From an uncultured Clostridia bacterium (GTDB taxonomy: Bacteria; Bacillota; Clostridia; Christensenellales; Aristaeellaceae), in NCBI GenBank assembly GCA_934621505.1, contig CAKTUU010000003.1, positions 1 through 64,000 on the forward strand: 64,000 nt of DNA, in the 5' to 3' direction. The stretch's first letter is position 1. The number at the start of each line of letters is the position of its first letter. Below, piece after piece: positions 15,487 to 24,602 of the stretch. The notes under the pieces are model-generated. The model had not been told where the DNA came from, did not search any database, and saw nothing but the letters and a program-made list of their open reading frames with translations. Position numbers and translations under genes: made by a program.

Positions 15487-16791
15487 TTTGCGTCGGTTCA
15501 GCCGGGCGGCATGAACCGCGGGAGCGTTGAGAATCCGGCCAATATCGTCAAAACGGGAGCCATGGCAGGGGCAGGACCAGATGCGGGCCTGCCGGTCATA
15601 AACCAGCTTGCAGCCCAGATGGGGACAACTGGGCGCGGACGGACGGGCCGCCAGACTGCCCGCGTAACGGCCCAAAGCGGCCAGCGCAGCCCGCGCCGAG
15701 CCCCGAAGGCGCTGGCCGGAATAAATCTGGTAAGCGTCGTCCGGCAGTCCCAGCACCCGGGCGCTGATGGCCTGCGCCCCCACCATGCTCATCAGGATAC
15801 CGTTATCCTGATAGCCTGTCATTACAAACAAGTTCGGGGTTTTGCGGCTGTAGGGGCCAATGTAGGGCAGTCCATCCGGGGTACGGGTCACCAGCGCGTC
15901 CGTGTGTCCAAGGACCCGGCAGCCGCTTACCGACGAAAGCAGCGTTGGCAGCGCTTCTTCCCGCGTTGGAAAGCCCACCGCTCCCCCGTCCTCCCGCAAA
16001 AGCACGCCCTCCTGCCGTCTGCGCAGGGCATAGCTTCCATCCGCCGCGTAATACATGCCGTCAAATTCCCCGCCGCCAATTAACGCGGTCAGCCGCTGCC
16101 GCCGCTGAGTCAGTCGCAAAAAATACCAGCCCGGGATATTCACAATGGGGTAGCCTGTGGCAACCACAATGTACGGCGCCTGTACGCTGCCCCGCTGGGC
16201 GATGGCCAGGTTGGTTTCCATGGCGGTTACCCGGGAATGCTCATAAATTTTCAGACCCAGTTTTTGCGCCTGTTTCTGCATATGCGTCAGATAGGCCATC
16301 GGGTTCAGGGTGGCCATTCCCTGCATGGTCACGGCCGCCGCGGCGGGCAGCGGGCACTGGGTGGACCGGGTCACCTCCGCCGTAAGGCCCGCCCGCCGCA
16401 TGGCGGCCTGCTCCCGTTCCATAGCCGCTTCCTCCTGCCCCACCGTCTGCGCCGCCGTGGGCCGCCATTCCGCCTGTCCAGCCAGCTGGCTTATGCTGTG
16501 CAGCGCCTGCATCTGGGTTTGGGCGTAAGCGCTGGCGACCCCAAGGCCGCGGTTTTTTTCCAAATCCGTGTATTGCAGGCGGCGGCACAGGCTGACCATT
16601 CCGGCGCAGCCAGCCGTAGCGCCCCCGCCGACGCGCCCAGCCTCCAGCAGAATCACCCGCAGTCCCGCGCGGCACAGCCACAGGGCCGTGGTCATACCGG
16701 ACAGTCCGCCGCCAATCACCACCGCGTCGGCGCTTTGCCTGCCGCGCAAAACCGGCTGTTCCGCCACGGCTCTTTCCTGCCAATCCTGCAT
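15484..16791 (-). CDS. FAD-dependent oxidoreductase with C-terminal Rieske [2Fe-2S] domain
   Basis: About 435 residues, starting at the ATG at 16791 (MQDWQERAVAEQ) behind GGGGGAG. The N-terminal DAO-type Rossmann fold has ADAVVIGGGLSGMTTALWLC and the ADP-ribose acid in VILLEAGRVGGGATAG. The Rieske domain at the end has CPHLGC (Cys389, His391, Cys394) and SCPCHGS (Cys407, Cys409, His410): both cluster-binding pairs and the extra disulfide cysteines. This is the architecture of B. subtilis YhfW. The redox partner and substrate are unknown; glycine-oxidase-like chemistry on a small amine is a guess. It is divergent from the polysaccharide deacetylase gene. Confidence 0.85.
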   Translation of the reverse strand: MQDWQERAVAEQPVLRGRQSADAVVIGGGLSGMTTALWLCRAGLRVILLEAGRVGGGATAGCAGMVSLCRRLQYTDLEKNRGLGVASAYAQTQMQALHSISQLAGQAEWRPTAAQTVGQEEAAMEREQAAMRRAGLTAEVTRSTQCPLPAAAAVTMQGMATLNPMAYLTHMQKQAQKLGLKIYEHSRVTAMETNLAIAQRGSVQAPYIVVATGYPIVNIPGWYFLRLTQRRQRLTALIGGGEFDGMYYAADGSYALRRRQEGVLLREDGGAVGFPTREEALPTLLSSVSGCRVLGHTDALVTRTPDGLPYIGPYSRKTPNLFVMTGYQDNGILMSMVGAQAISARVLGLPDDAYQIYSGQRLRGSARAALAALGRYAGSLAARPSAPSCPHLGCKLVYDRQARIWSCPCHGSRFDDIGRILNAPAVHAARLNRRK

Positions 16792-16954
16792 TTTTGCTCC
16801 CCCCAAAGCGTGATGCTTTTCAGTTTTCCCCAACCGTGCGGCAAAAAACAGGGACTTTTGCCAGATCGGCACTTTGAATGACGGCTTTTGTCCCATGCGG
16901 AATAGCCGCCCCGGCCTTTGCATAGGTTTTGGTGTATAAAGGAGTGATTTTTCC

Positions 16955-17803
16955 ATGAGCAACAAGCCCCTGAAAATTCGTGAAAAAAACGAGGCGCTGC
17001 AAGCGCCCGCCAAGCCAAAGCCAGCGCCGGCCCCCACCCGCTGGGCCAGGGCCCGCAAATGGCTGAGCCAGTTGGGGCTGGGGCTTTGCCTGCTTGCCCT
17101 GTGCTGCCTGTACTGCGTCAACCTGAACGACGGCGCTACCGCCGTTGTGGCCCGCAAGCGGGAACTGCCCATCTACAGCGTGCAGCATGACGACAAGGTG
17201 ATCGCCATCAGCTTTGACGCTTCCTGGGGCGCGGATAAAACCATTGCCATTCTGGACATTCTGGACCAGTACGACGTGAAAACCACCTTTTTTCTGGTAG
17301 GCGGCTGGGTGGATAAATACCCGGACATGGTGCGGGAAATCGCCGCCCGCGGGCACGAAATCGGCAACCATTCCAACACCCATCCCCAAATGAGCAAGCT
17401 GAGCGAAAGCGCCATTCAAAAGGAACTAAGCGACATGAGCGATAAGGTGCAGGCCCTGACCGGTGTGCGTCCCACCCTGTTCCGCCCGCCCTACGGGGAT
17501 TACAACGACCGGGTTATTCAGGTGGCCCGGCGGGAGGGCTACGAGGCTGTGCAATGGAGCATTGACAGTCTGGACTGGAAGGACCGGGGCACCCAGGACA
17601 TCATCAAGCAATGCACCTACCGGGTAGACCCGGGCGACATTGTGCTGTTTCACAACGACAGCAACGACATTGTCAACGCGCTTCCCACGGTCATTCAGCA
17701 TTATCAGGGGCTGGGGTACAAAATCATCCCGGTCAGCCAGATTCTGCTTGAAGGCGAATACACCATCGACGTACAGGGTAAACAGCATCCCAAGGAAACC
17801 TGA
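16955..17803 (+). CDS. Polysaccharide deacetylase, PdaB-like (NodB domain)
   Basis: A membrane-anchored carbohydrate esterase of about 282 residues. A basic Pro/Ala-rich N-terminus precedes one helix (~42-60, LGLGLCLLALCCLYCV). The NodB domain follows: motif 1 with catalytic Asp in AISFDASWGADKT, the metal HxxxH in GNHSNTHPQMS, RPPYGDYNDRV and the final LFHNDS. The SFDxSWG form and overall length match the sporulation-associated PdaB group of Firmicutes, although this region shows no other sporulation gene. Start supported by AAGGAG about ten bases upstream. It probably removes N-acetyl groups from peptidoglycan. The SSB-like gene follows after 31 bases. Confidence 0.85.
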   Translation: MSNKPLKIREKNEALQAPAKPKPAPAPTRWARARKWLSQLGLGLCLLALCCLYCVNLNDGATAVVARKRELPIYSVQHDDKVIAISFDASWGADKTIAILDILDQYDVKTTFFLVGGWVDKYPDMVREIAARGHEIGNHSNTHPQMSKLSESAIQKELSDMSDKVQALTGVRPTLFRPPYGDYNDRVIQVARREGYEAVQWSIDSLDWKDRGTQDIIKQCTYRVDPGDIVLFHNDSNDIVNALPTVIQHYQGLGYKIIPVSQILLEGEYTIDVQGKQHPKET

Positions 17804-17834
17804 GAACCACAAAAACAAACATGAGGTGATAAAC

Positions 17835-18527
17835 ATGGAAGAAACGGGAAACAGCATCCATCTGCGGGGACAAATCTGCCAGAACCTTCAATTCGGACAC
17901 GAACTCTTTGGTGAACAGTTTTATGTAACCACCCTGCGGGTTCCACGGTTAAGCGGCGCGGAGGATTACCTGCCCATTACCATCAGCGAGCGGCTTTTGC
18001 TGAACGAGCCGCTGACCAACGGCAGCACGCTGTGCATGGAGGGGCAGCTGCGCAGCTATAACAAGGTCATCGAAGGCGCGGGCCGTCTGCTGATTACGGC
18101 CTTTGCCCAACGGCTGATTCCCTGTGAGGACGACGACGAAAACCCCAACCGGGTGTCCCTCGCCGGGGCGCTGTGCAAGACTCCCAGCTTTCGCACCACG
18201 CCCTTTGGCAGAGAAATCGCCGACCTGATGCTGGCGGTGAACCGCTCCTATGGCAAAAGCGATTATATTCCCTGCATTACCTGGGGCCGCACGGCCCGGT
18301 ACGCCGCCAACCTGAAGGTGGGCGACAAGGTGCAGCTGGTGGGCCGTTTTCAAAGCCGCGCCTATCAAAAGCAGCTGGCTGACGGCAATACCCTGAACAA
18401 GGTGGCCTACGAGGTCAGCGTCAGCCGCCTGACCTCCGTGCGGGAGGACGCGCCCCTGCATACGCTGAACCCGCACCTGCAGCCCGTGCCCCCCTATCAG
18501 GCCGCCCGGGACTGCCCGCAGCCCTGA
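17835..18527 (+). CDS. Single-stranded DNA-binding (OB-fold) protein with two domains
   Basis: About 230 residues; the ATG at 17835 follows GAGGTGAT. Residues ~100-200 (VSLAGALCKTPSFRTTPFG, IPCITWGRTARYAANLKVGD, QLVGRFQSRAY) form a clear SSB/PriB-like OB fold. Residues 1-95 (IHLRGQICQNLQFGHELFG, LRVPRLSG) look like a second, diverged OB unit. The short Pro-rich C-terminus lacks the acidic DDDIPF tip of the main replication SSB. This is the clostridial 'auxiliary' SSB-like type, probably binding ssDNA as a compact dimer. It may share a transcript with the deacetylase. Confidence 0.78.
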   Translation: MEETGNSIHLRGQICQNLQFGHELFGEQFYVTTLRVPRLSGAEDYLPITISERLLLNEPLTNGSTLCMEGQLRSYNKVIEGAGRLLITAFAQRLIPCEDDDENPNRVSLAGALCKTPSFRTTPFGREIADLMLAVNRSYGKSDYIPCITWGRTARYAANLKVGDKVQLVGRFQSRAYQKQLADGNTLNKVAYEVSVSRLTSVREDAPLHTLNPHLQPVPPYQAARDCPQP

Positions 18528-18540
18528 GCCGTATTTCTAT

Positions 18541-18572
18541 CAGGCCGCAGCGTCTTTGACGTTTGCGGCCTG
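18541..18572 (+). terminator. Hairpin after the SSB-like gene
   Basis: CAGGCCGCA and TGCGGCCTG form a strong stem, but the following sequence (AATGATT) is not a real T tract. It may be a weak or factor-assisted terminator, or a 3'-end stabiliser. Confidence 0.55.
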
Positions 18573-18628
18573 AATGATTCCATTTGGGAAGCCATAGCAA
18601 AACTTTCCGTGAAATGTTTGAAAAAGGC

Positions 18629-18658
18629 TTGACGAAAGGCCCGGAAAACGAATACAAT
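18629..18658 (+). promoter_or_regulatory. Promoter of the glycogen operon
   Basis: TTGACG (18629-18634), 18 bases, TACAAT (18653-18658), about 57 bases before the glgB start. Confidence 0.78.
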
Positions 18659-18714
18659 AGGGATAGGAAACATAGCCTGATTCTTTTACTACATAAGGTT
18701 AGGAGGATGATCCG

Positions 18715-20742
18715 ATGCTGTATCATGCACCATCGGCTGAAATCCGCGACGCCTTTCATCAAGGAACCAATCGCCGTGCCTACGAAATGTTAGGCGCGCA
18801 TCCGTGTTTTGAAGATGGTAAACGCAAGTGGCATTTCTGCGTGTGGGCCCCAAACGCCAAGCATGTAGCCCTCATTGGCGAATTTAATCACTGGGATAAA
18901 AGCCAAACCCCCATGCAAAAGCAATATGACGGCACATGGGAAATTCGTCTGCCCCAGGAGACGCTGTGGCAAAATGTACCCGCCGATGGCTGCCCCACCT
19001 ACAAGTACGCGGTCTGGGGCGCGGACGACGTATGGCGTATCAAGGCGGATCCCTTCGGTTTTTACTGCGAAGTACGTCCAAACAACGCCTCCCGCCTGAT
19101 AGATCTGGACGGGTATGTCTGGGGAGATCAGGCGTGGATGGACAAGCGTGCCGTCTACAACCCTTACCGCAGTCCGGTCAATATCTATGAACTGCATATC
19201 GGCTCCTGGCGCAGGCACGAGGACGGCAGCTTTTTGACTTATACCGAATTGGCGGATCAGCTGATTCCCTATGTGCTGGAGATGGGCTATACCCATATTG
19301 AGCTGCTGCCGGTGATGGAGCATCCACTGGACATGAGCTGGGGCTACCAGGTCACCGGCTTTTACGCCGCCACCTCCCGCTACGGTTCCCCTCACGATTT
19401 GATGGGGCTGATTGACCGCTGTCACCGGGCCGGTATCGGCGTCATTCTGGACTGGGTGCCCGCTCATTTTCCCCGGGACGAAATCGGCCTGTTCCGCTTT
19501 GACGGAACGGACCTGTACAACCATCCCGATCCACGACGGGGCGAAATTGCCCAGTGGGGCACCATGCTGTTTGATTACGCCCGGGGCGAGGTATGCAGCT
19601 ACCTGCTCAGCAACGCCTGCTTCTGGCTGGAATGGTACCATGCCGACGGCCTGCGGGTGGACGCGGTCAGCGGCATCATTTACTATGACTTCTGCAAGGA
19701 GCCGGGCCAATACCTGCCCAACTGCTACGGCGGACGGGAAAACCTGGACGGCATCAACTTTCTGCGCAGGCTGAACCAGACGGTGTACCATGACTTTCCC
19801 GGGCTGATGATGATTGCCGAGGAAAGCACCGCTTTCCCCATGGTGACCGCCCCCACCTATCTGGGGGGACTGGGCTTTGGCTTCAAGTGGAACATGGGCT
19901 GGATGAACGATATATTGTCCTATATCAAGCTGGACCCAGTCTATCGCAAATACCATCACGACAAGCTGACCTTCAGCCTGATGTACGCCTTTAACGAAAA
20001 TTATATCCTGCCCTTCTCCCATGACGAGGTGGTGCATGGCAAGCACAGCATGCTGGATAAAAACCCTGGCGACCTGTGGAAGAAGTTTGCGGGCCTGCGG
20101 GCCCTGTACGGCTACACCATGGCCCATCCCGGAAAGAAGCTGCTGTTCATGGGCGGCGAGTTTGCCCATTTTATCGAATGGAAGTATGACGACCAGCTGG
20201 ACTGGTTCCTGCTGGTGTACGAGCGTCACGCCCCCCTGCAAAGCTGTGTAAAGGCGCTGAACCATCTGTACCGGTCCACCCCCGCCCTGTATCAGGTGGA
20301 TGATTCCTGGAACGGCTTTCAGTGGATTACCGCCAATGACTCGGACAACAGCGTGGTGGCCTTCCTGCGCACGGACCAGGAGGGAAAGGCCCTGCTGTGC
20401 GTTACCAACTTTACTCCGGTGTTTCACCCCATTTACCGCATCGGCCTGCCCTTTGGCGGAACGCTGAACGAGGTGCTGAACACCGACCGGGCGGAATACG
20501 GCGGCAGCAACCAGTATAACGCCTACGAAATTCATGCCGCGCCGGGTACTTACAATGACTTTCCCTTCTGGGCGGATATTTGCGTGCCGCCCCTGAGCAC
20601 CGTGTACTTTACCTATGACAAAATTCTGCCGCCGCCCCCAAAGCCCCGGCAGTTTACAACGCTTTCCGCACCCGTCCGCAGACAGGCGGCATCCGGCCTG
20701 ACCAAACCCACCGGCGGTTCACGAAAGCAATCAGCAAAGTAA
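18715..20742 (+). CDS. glgB: 1,4-alpha-glucan branching enzyme
   Basis: Introduces alpha-1,6 branches into glycogen. At 675 residues it is normal for the family. The N-terminal CBM48 has FCVWAPNAKHVALIGEFNHW. The GH13 domain follows with WVPAHFPRDEIGL, the nucleophile in DGLRVDAVSGIIYYD, the acid/base glutamate in MMIAEESTAFP and the transition-state Asp in FSHDEVVHGKHSM. A basic, Pro-rich tail (~650-675) is probably disordered. The start has AGGAGG eight bases upstream. It is first in glgB-glgC-glgD-glgA, with short gaps (16, 24 and 34 bases) indicating one transcript. Confidence 0.97.
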   Translation: MLYHAPSAEIRDAFHQGTNRRAYEMLGAHPCFEDGKRKWHFCVWAPNAKHVALIGEFNHWDKSQTPMQKQYDGTWEIRLPQETLWQNVPADGCPTYKYAVWGADDVWRIKADPFGFYCEVRPNNASRLIDLDGYVWGDQAWMDKRAVYNPYRSPVNIYELHIGSWRRHEDGSFLTYTELADQLIPYVLEMGYTHIELLPVMEHPLDMSWGYQVTGFYAATSRYGSPHDLMGLIDRCHRAGIGVILDWVPAHFPRDEIGLFRFDGTDLYNHPDPRRGEIAQWGTMLFDYARGEVCSYLLSNACFWLEWYHADGLRVDAVSGIIYYDFCKEPGQYLPNCYGGRENLDGINFLRRLNQTVYHDFPGLMMIAEESTAFPMVTAPTYLGGLGFGFKWNMGWMNDILSYIKLDPVYRKYHHDKLTFSLMYAFNENYILPFSHDEVVHGKHSMLDKNPGDLWKKFAGLRALYGYTMAHPGKKLLFMGGEFAHFIEWKYDDQLDWFLLVYERHAPLQSCVKALNHLYRSTPALYQVDDSWNGFQWITANDSDNSVVAFLRTDQEGKALLCVTNFTPVFHPIYRIGLPFGGTLNEVLNTDRAEYGGSNQYNAYEIHAAPGTYNDFPFWADICVPPLSTVYFTYDKILPPPPKPRQFTTLSAPVRRQAASGLTKPTGGSRKQSAK

Positions 20743-20758
20743 GGAGTGGAGTTACCTC

Positions 20759-21931
20759 ATGATGAACAAGAAGCAATGCGTAGCCATGTTGCTGGCGGGC
20801 GGCCAGGGAAGCCGTCTGGGCATCCTTACGGCCAATATGGCCAAACCCGCCATTCCCTATGGCGGTAAGTACCGCATTATCGATTTTCCGCTCAGCAACT
20901 GCACCAACAGCGCCATCGACGTGGTGGGCGTGCTGACCCAGTATCAGCCCCTGAAGCTGAACGCCTACATCGGCAGCGGCTCTCCCTGGGATTTGGACCT
21001 GGCCCATGGCGGCGTATATGTGCTTCCTCCCTATGTGAAGGGCAAAACCGGCGAATGGTATTCCGGTACCGCCAACGCCATTTACCAGAACATGCCCTTT
21101 ATCGAGCAGTTCTCTCCTGAATATGTGCTGATTCTAAGCGGCGACCATATTTACAAAATGGATTACAACGCCATGCTGCGCTTCCATATGGAAAACAAGG
21201 CGGACTGCACCATCGCCGTGCGCGAGGTGCCCTGGGACGAGGCCAGCCGCTTTGGCATCATGAACACCGGCGAAGGAAACGTGATCGAGGAATTTGAGGA
21301 AAAGCCCGCCCACCCCAAAAGCAACAAGGCTTCCATGGGCGTTTACATCTTTACCTGGGAAAAGCTGCGCAAGTACCTGAGCGAGGACGCGGCCGACCCC
21401 GCCAGCTCCAACGACTTTGGCAAAAACATCATTCCCAATATGCTGGGCGATGGGCAGCGCATGTTCGCCTATGATTTCAGCGGCTACTGGAAGGACGTGG
21501 GCACCATTGAAAGCCTGTGGGAGGCCAACATGGACCTTTTGCAGTTGCCCATGCCCATTGACCTGTACGACAAGAAGTGGCGCATTTACGGCCGCAACCC
21601 CGCCATGCCGCCTCACTACATCGCGGACGGGGCCAGCGTGGCCCGCAGCCTTGTCACCGAGGGCTGCGAGGTATACGGCCATGTGGACCACAGCGTGCTG
21701 TTCGCGGGCGTTGTGGTAAAGGAAGGCGCGCGGGTGGAGGACAGCGTCATCATGCCCGGCGCGGTGGTAGAGCGGGGCGCGCTGGTGCGCCGGGCTATTA
21801 TCGCCGAGGGGGCCGTCATTGGCGCGGGCGCCATTGTAGGCGAGGAAACCGGCAACATCGCCGTGGTGGGTCAGCAGGTGGTTTTGCCCGCGGGCGCTAC
21901 CGTCAAAGCCGGCGAGCAGCGGGACGCCTAA
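20759..21931 (+). CDS. glgC: Glucose-1-phosphate adenylyltransferase, catalytic subunit
   Basis: Makes ADP-glucose from glucose 1-phosphate and ATP, the committed step of glycogen synthesis. The 390 residues include LLAGGQGSRLGILTANMAKP (nucleotide loop), the PYGGKYRIIDFPLSNC region, ILSGDHIYKMDY (catalytic Asp), the substrate-binding EEFEEKPAHPKS and the C-terminal left-handed beta-helix (VYGHVDHSVLFAGVVV onward). Two adjacent ATGs open the frame; GGAG seven bases upstream supports the first. The linked glgD paralogue suggests a heteromeric GlgCD enzyme, as described for Bacillus and related Firmicutes. Confidence 0.96.
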   Translation: MMNKKQCVAMLLAGGQGSRLGILTANMAKPAIPYGGKYRIIDFPLSNCTNSAIDVVGVLTQYQPLKLNAYIGSGSPWDLDLAHGGVYVLPPYVKGKTGEWYSGTANAIYQNMPFIEQFSPEYVLILSGDHIYKMDYNAMLRFHMENKADCTIAVREVPWDEASRFGIMNTGEGNVIEEFEEKPAHPKSNKASMGVYIFTWEKLRKYLSEDAADPASSNDFGKNIIPNMLGDGQRMFAYDFSGYWKDVGTIESLWEANMDLLQLPMPIDLYDKKWRIYGRNPAMPPHYIADGASVARSLVTEGCEVYGHVDHSVLFAGVVVKEGARVEDSVIMPGAVVERGALVRRAIIAEGAVIGAGAIVGEETGNIAVVGQQVVLPAGATVKAGEQRDA

Positions 21932-21955
21932 CACAAGGAAAGGAAGAAAAGCACC

Positions 21956-23077
21956 ATGAAAAATGTAATGGGCATTATTTATACAGGCGAAAAAGACAGC
22001 TTTCTGCGTGAACTGACCCTGATGCGCGCCATCGCCGCCGTACCCGTGGCGGGCCGCTATCGTGTCATTGACTTTATCGTCAGCGGCATGGTCAACAGCG
22101 GCATCCGCAACGTGGGCGTGATTATGCAAAAAAACTATCACAGCCTGATGGATCATCTGGGCAGCGGAAAGGAATGGGACCTGCACGGCAAAAACGACGG
22201 TTTGTACATTCTGCCCCCCTTCCTGACCCGGGATAATGTAGGCGTATACAAGGGCAGCCTGGACGCGCTGCATTCCAACATGAACTATCTGCGCCGCAGC
22301 CGTCAGGAATATGTGCTCTGGTGCAACAGCCTGATGCTGTTTAACGCCAATTTCCGCGAGATGTTTGAAAAGTATCAGGCCAGCGGCTGCGATGTAATGA
22401 TGATGTACCACCGCAGCCCGGATTTGCAGCGGCCTGAATACGGCATTTATGTGGACGTGGACTCCAACGAGCATATCCGCGATATCGAGATTGATCCCAC
22501 CAATCCCCGGTACGACTGCACCGGCATGGACGTGATGATTATGCGCAAGGACCTGCTGATTGATCTGGTGGACCGGGGCGCGGCTCACGGCTACCATGAC
22601 CTGGCGCGGGATGTGTTGCAGCGGCTGGTGCGGGACGCGGGGCTGAACATGTGCGGCTACGAATACAAGGACGTATGCTTCCGGCTGGACAGCGTGCAAA
22701 GCTACTTTAAGATGAATATGGATATACTGGATGTGGATGTGCTGCACAGCCTGTTCCCGGAGGATAAGCCGGTATATACCAAGGTACGGGATCAGCTGCC
22801 CGCCCGCTATCTGGACCATGCGAAGATGGTCAACTCCATGGTGGCGGACGGCTGCATCATCAACGGTACGGTGGATCACAGCGTTTTGTTCCGGGGCGTC
22901 AAAATTGACGAGGGCGCTTATGTGAAAAACTGCGTCCTGATGCAGGACTGCCATATTGAATCCGGCGCGCAGCTGGAAAACTGCATCCTGGACAAGCAGG
23001 CCGTGGTCAAAAGCGGCGGCCGCCTGATCGGCCCCAGCGCTTACCCCATCGTCATTTCCAAAAACATGGTCATTTAA
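21956..23077 (+). CDS. glgD: Glucose-1-phosphate adenylyltransferase regulatory subunit
   Basis: A GlgC paralogue of 373 residues that associates with GlgC and raises its activity. The nucleotide loop is replaced (MGIIYTGEKDSFLRELTLMR in place of the GGxGxRL motif) and the catalytic Asp region reads LWCNSLMLFN, so it should be catalytically inactive. PVAGRYRVIDFIVSG and the C-terminal beta-helix (GTVDHSVLFRGVKI) are kept. A GGAAAGGAAG site precedes the ATG. It sits between glgC and glgA, as usual in Firmicutes glycogen operons. Confidence 0.95.
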   Translation: MKNVMGIIYTGEKDSFLRELTLMRAIAAVPVAGRYRVIDFIVSGMVNSGIRNVGVIMQKNYHSLMDHLGSGKEWDLHGKNDGLYILPPFLTRDNVGVYKGSLDALHSNMNYLRRSRQEYVLWCNSLMLFNANFREMFEKYQASGCDVMMMYHRSPDLQRPEYGIYVDVDSNEHIRDIEIDPTNPRYDCTGMDVMIMRKDLLIDLVDRGAAHGYHDLARDVLQRLVRDAGLNMCGYEYKDVCFRLDSVQSYFKMNMDILDVDVLHSLFPEDKPVYTKVRDQLPARYLDHAKMVNSMVADGCIINGTVDHSVLFRGVKIDEGAYVKNCVLMQDCHIESGAQLENCILDKQAVVKSGGRLIGPSAYPIVISKNMVI

Positions 23078-23111
23078 CCCGATTCTTGAAATTGTCTGGA
23101 GGGAATGAGTC

Positions 23112-24551
23112 ATGAAAATCCTTTTCACAGCCAGCGAATGCGTGCCCTTTGTCAAAACCGGCGGTCTGGCGGATGTGGTGGGCGCTTTGGCTCCCGTACT
23201 GGCTAAGGCGGGTCACGACGTGCGGGTTATTTTGCCCATGTATACCGCCATCGACCACCAGTGGCAGTCTCAAATGCAGTTTGTGCTGGACTTCGATGTA
23301 CAGCTGGGCTGGCGCAGGCAGTATTGCGGCGTGCAGTCCCTCAAAAAGGACGGCGTTACCTACTACTTCCTGGACAATAAATATTACTTCGGCCGCCCCT
23401 ATATTTACGGCCTGGGCGGGGATGAATACGAGCGCTTTGGCTTCTTCTGCCGGGCGGTGCTGAACGTGCTGCCGCTGCTGGACTTCAGCCCGGATATTCT
23501 GCACGCCCACGACTGGCAAAGCGGCATGATTCCCGCGCTGCTGAAGATTCAGTACGCGCACCTGCCCTTCTACGCCAAAATCCGCACGGTCTTTACCATT
23601 CACAACCTGCAATACCAGGGCATCTTCGGCATTAAGGAAGTGCAGGATGTGCTGGGCCTGGGCGACGGGCTGTGGAGCTCCGACAAGCTGGAATGCTTTG
23701 GCTGTGCCAACTTTATGAAGGCCGGTCTGGTCTACAGCGACGCCATTACCACCGTCAGCCCAAGCTACGCAGAGGAAATCACCACCGCCTATTACGGCGA
23801 ACGTCTGGACGGGCTGATTCGCGCCCGGCGGGATTCTCTCTACGGCGTGCTGAACGGCATTGACGTAGGCGAGTACAATCCCGCCACCGATCCCCTGATC
23901 TACCAGAATTACAGCGTAAAGGACATGAAGGGCAAGGCCGCCAACAAAGTCGGCCTGCAAAAGGATCTGGGGCTGGAAGTAAACCCGGATATTCCGCTGA
24001 TCTGCATGGTGGGCCGTCTGACCAACCAGAAGGGTCTGGACCTGGTGGACTGTGTGCTGGGCGATATCATGAATGAAAACGTACAGCTGGCGGTGCTGGG
24101 CATGGGTGACGCCCGCTACACCAACCTGTTCAGCTGGGCCGAGCAGCAGTACCACGGCCGGATGGCCGCCCGCTTCGCGATGGACCATGCCCTGGCTCAC
24201 AAAATGTACGCGGGCGCGGATTTCTTCCTGATGCCCTCGCTGTTTGAGCCCTGCGGCCTCAGCCAGATGATCTCCCTGCGCTACGGAACGGTGCCGATTG
24301 TGCGCGAAACCGGCGGCCTGCGGGATACGGTGCTCAGCTACAACGAATTCAGCAAGGACGGCAACGGCTTTACCTTCCTGAATTACAACGCTCACGATAT
24401 GCTGAATGTGATTCGCCGGGCGCTGGATTACTACCGCCAGCACAAGGACGTGATCGCGTTGCTGCAAAAGCGGGGTATGGAGGGCGATTACAGCTGGACC
24501 CACAGCGCAGGCGAGTATGTGAAGATTTACGAAAGCCTGATCAAAGCCTGA
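23112..24551 (+). CDS. glgA: Glycogen synthase (ADP-glucose type, GT5)
   Basis: Transfers glucose from ADP-glucose to alpha-1,4-glucan. The 479 residues begin with ILFTASECVPFVKTGGLADV (KTGGL binds the nucleotide sugar). They continue with DILHAHDWQSGMIPALL, TVSPSYAEEI and the C-terminal Rossmann half with VGRLTNQKGLDLV and MPSLFEPCGLSQM (catalytic Glu). The length and motifs are complete. It is the last gene of the operon; a GC-rich hairpin follows the stop. No glycogen phosphorylase or debranching enzyme is in this window. Confidence 0.97.
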   Translation: MKILFTASECVPFVKTGGLADVVGALAPVLAKAGHDVRVILPMYTAIDHQWQSQMQFVLDFDVQLGWRRQYCGVQSLKKDGVTYYFLDNKYYFGRPYIYGLGGDEYERFGFFCRAVLNVLPLLDFSPDILHAHDWQSGMIPALLKIQYAHLPFYAKIRTVFTIHNLQYQGIFGIKEVQDVLGLGDGLWSSDKLECFGCANFMKAGLVYSDAITTVSPSYAEEITTAYYGERLDGLIRARRDSLYGVLNGIDVGEYNPATDPLIYQNYSVKDMKGKAANKVGLQKDLGLEVNPDIPLICMVGRLTNQKGLDLVDCVLGDIMNENVQLAVLGMGDARYTNLFSWAEQQYHGRMAARFAMDHALAHKMYAGADFFLMPSLFEPCGLSQMISLRYGTVPIVRETGGLRDTVLSYNEFSKDGNGFTFLNYNAHDMLNVIRRALDYYRQHKDVIALLQKRGMEGDYSWTHSAGEYVKIYESLIKA

Positions 24552-24562
24552 TTTAACAGCAT

Positions 24563-24600
24563 AGCGGTCCGTCTCCGAAAGGGAGACGGGCCGCTTATTG
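24563..24600. terminator. Terminator hairpin between glgA and ribokinase
   Basis: AGCGGTCCGTCTCC-GAAA-GGGAGACGGGCCGCT, a long stem with one wobble, followed by TTATTGTTT. It lies between convergent genes and may act on both. Confidence 0.78.
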
Positions 24601-24602
24601 TT

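Noticed and set aside
15484..17172. Longer 562-codon version of the Rieske oxidoreductase
   Set aside because: The extra N-terminus covers the divergent deacetylase start and has no motif; the flavin fold begins near the ATG at 16791, which has a good ribosome binding site.
21134..23155. A 673-codon open frame antisense to glgC and glgD
   Set aside because: It lies opposite two clear genes, has no start site or domain, and reflects the third-position G+C bias. The same reasoning removes long antisense frames over tldD, glgB, glgA, the zinc-ribbon gene and the catabolic operon.
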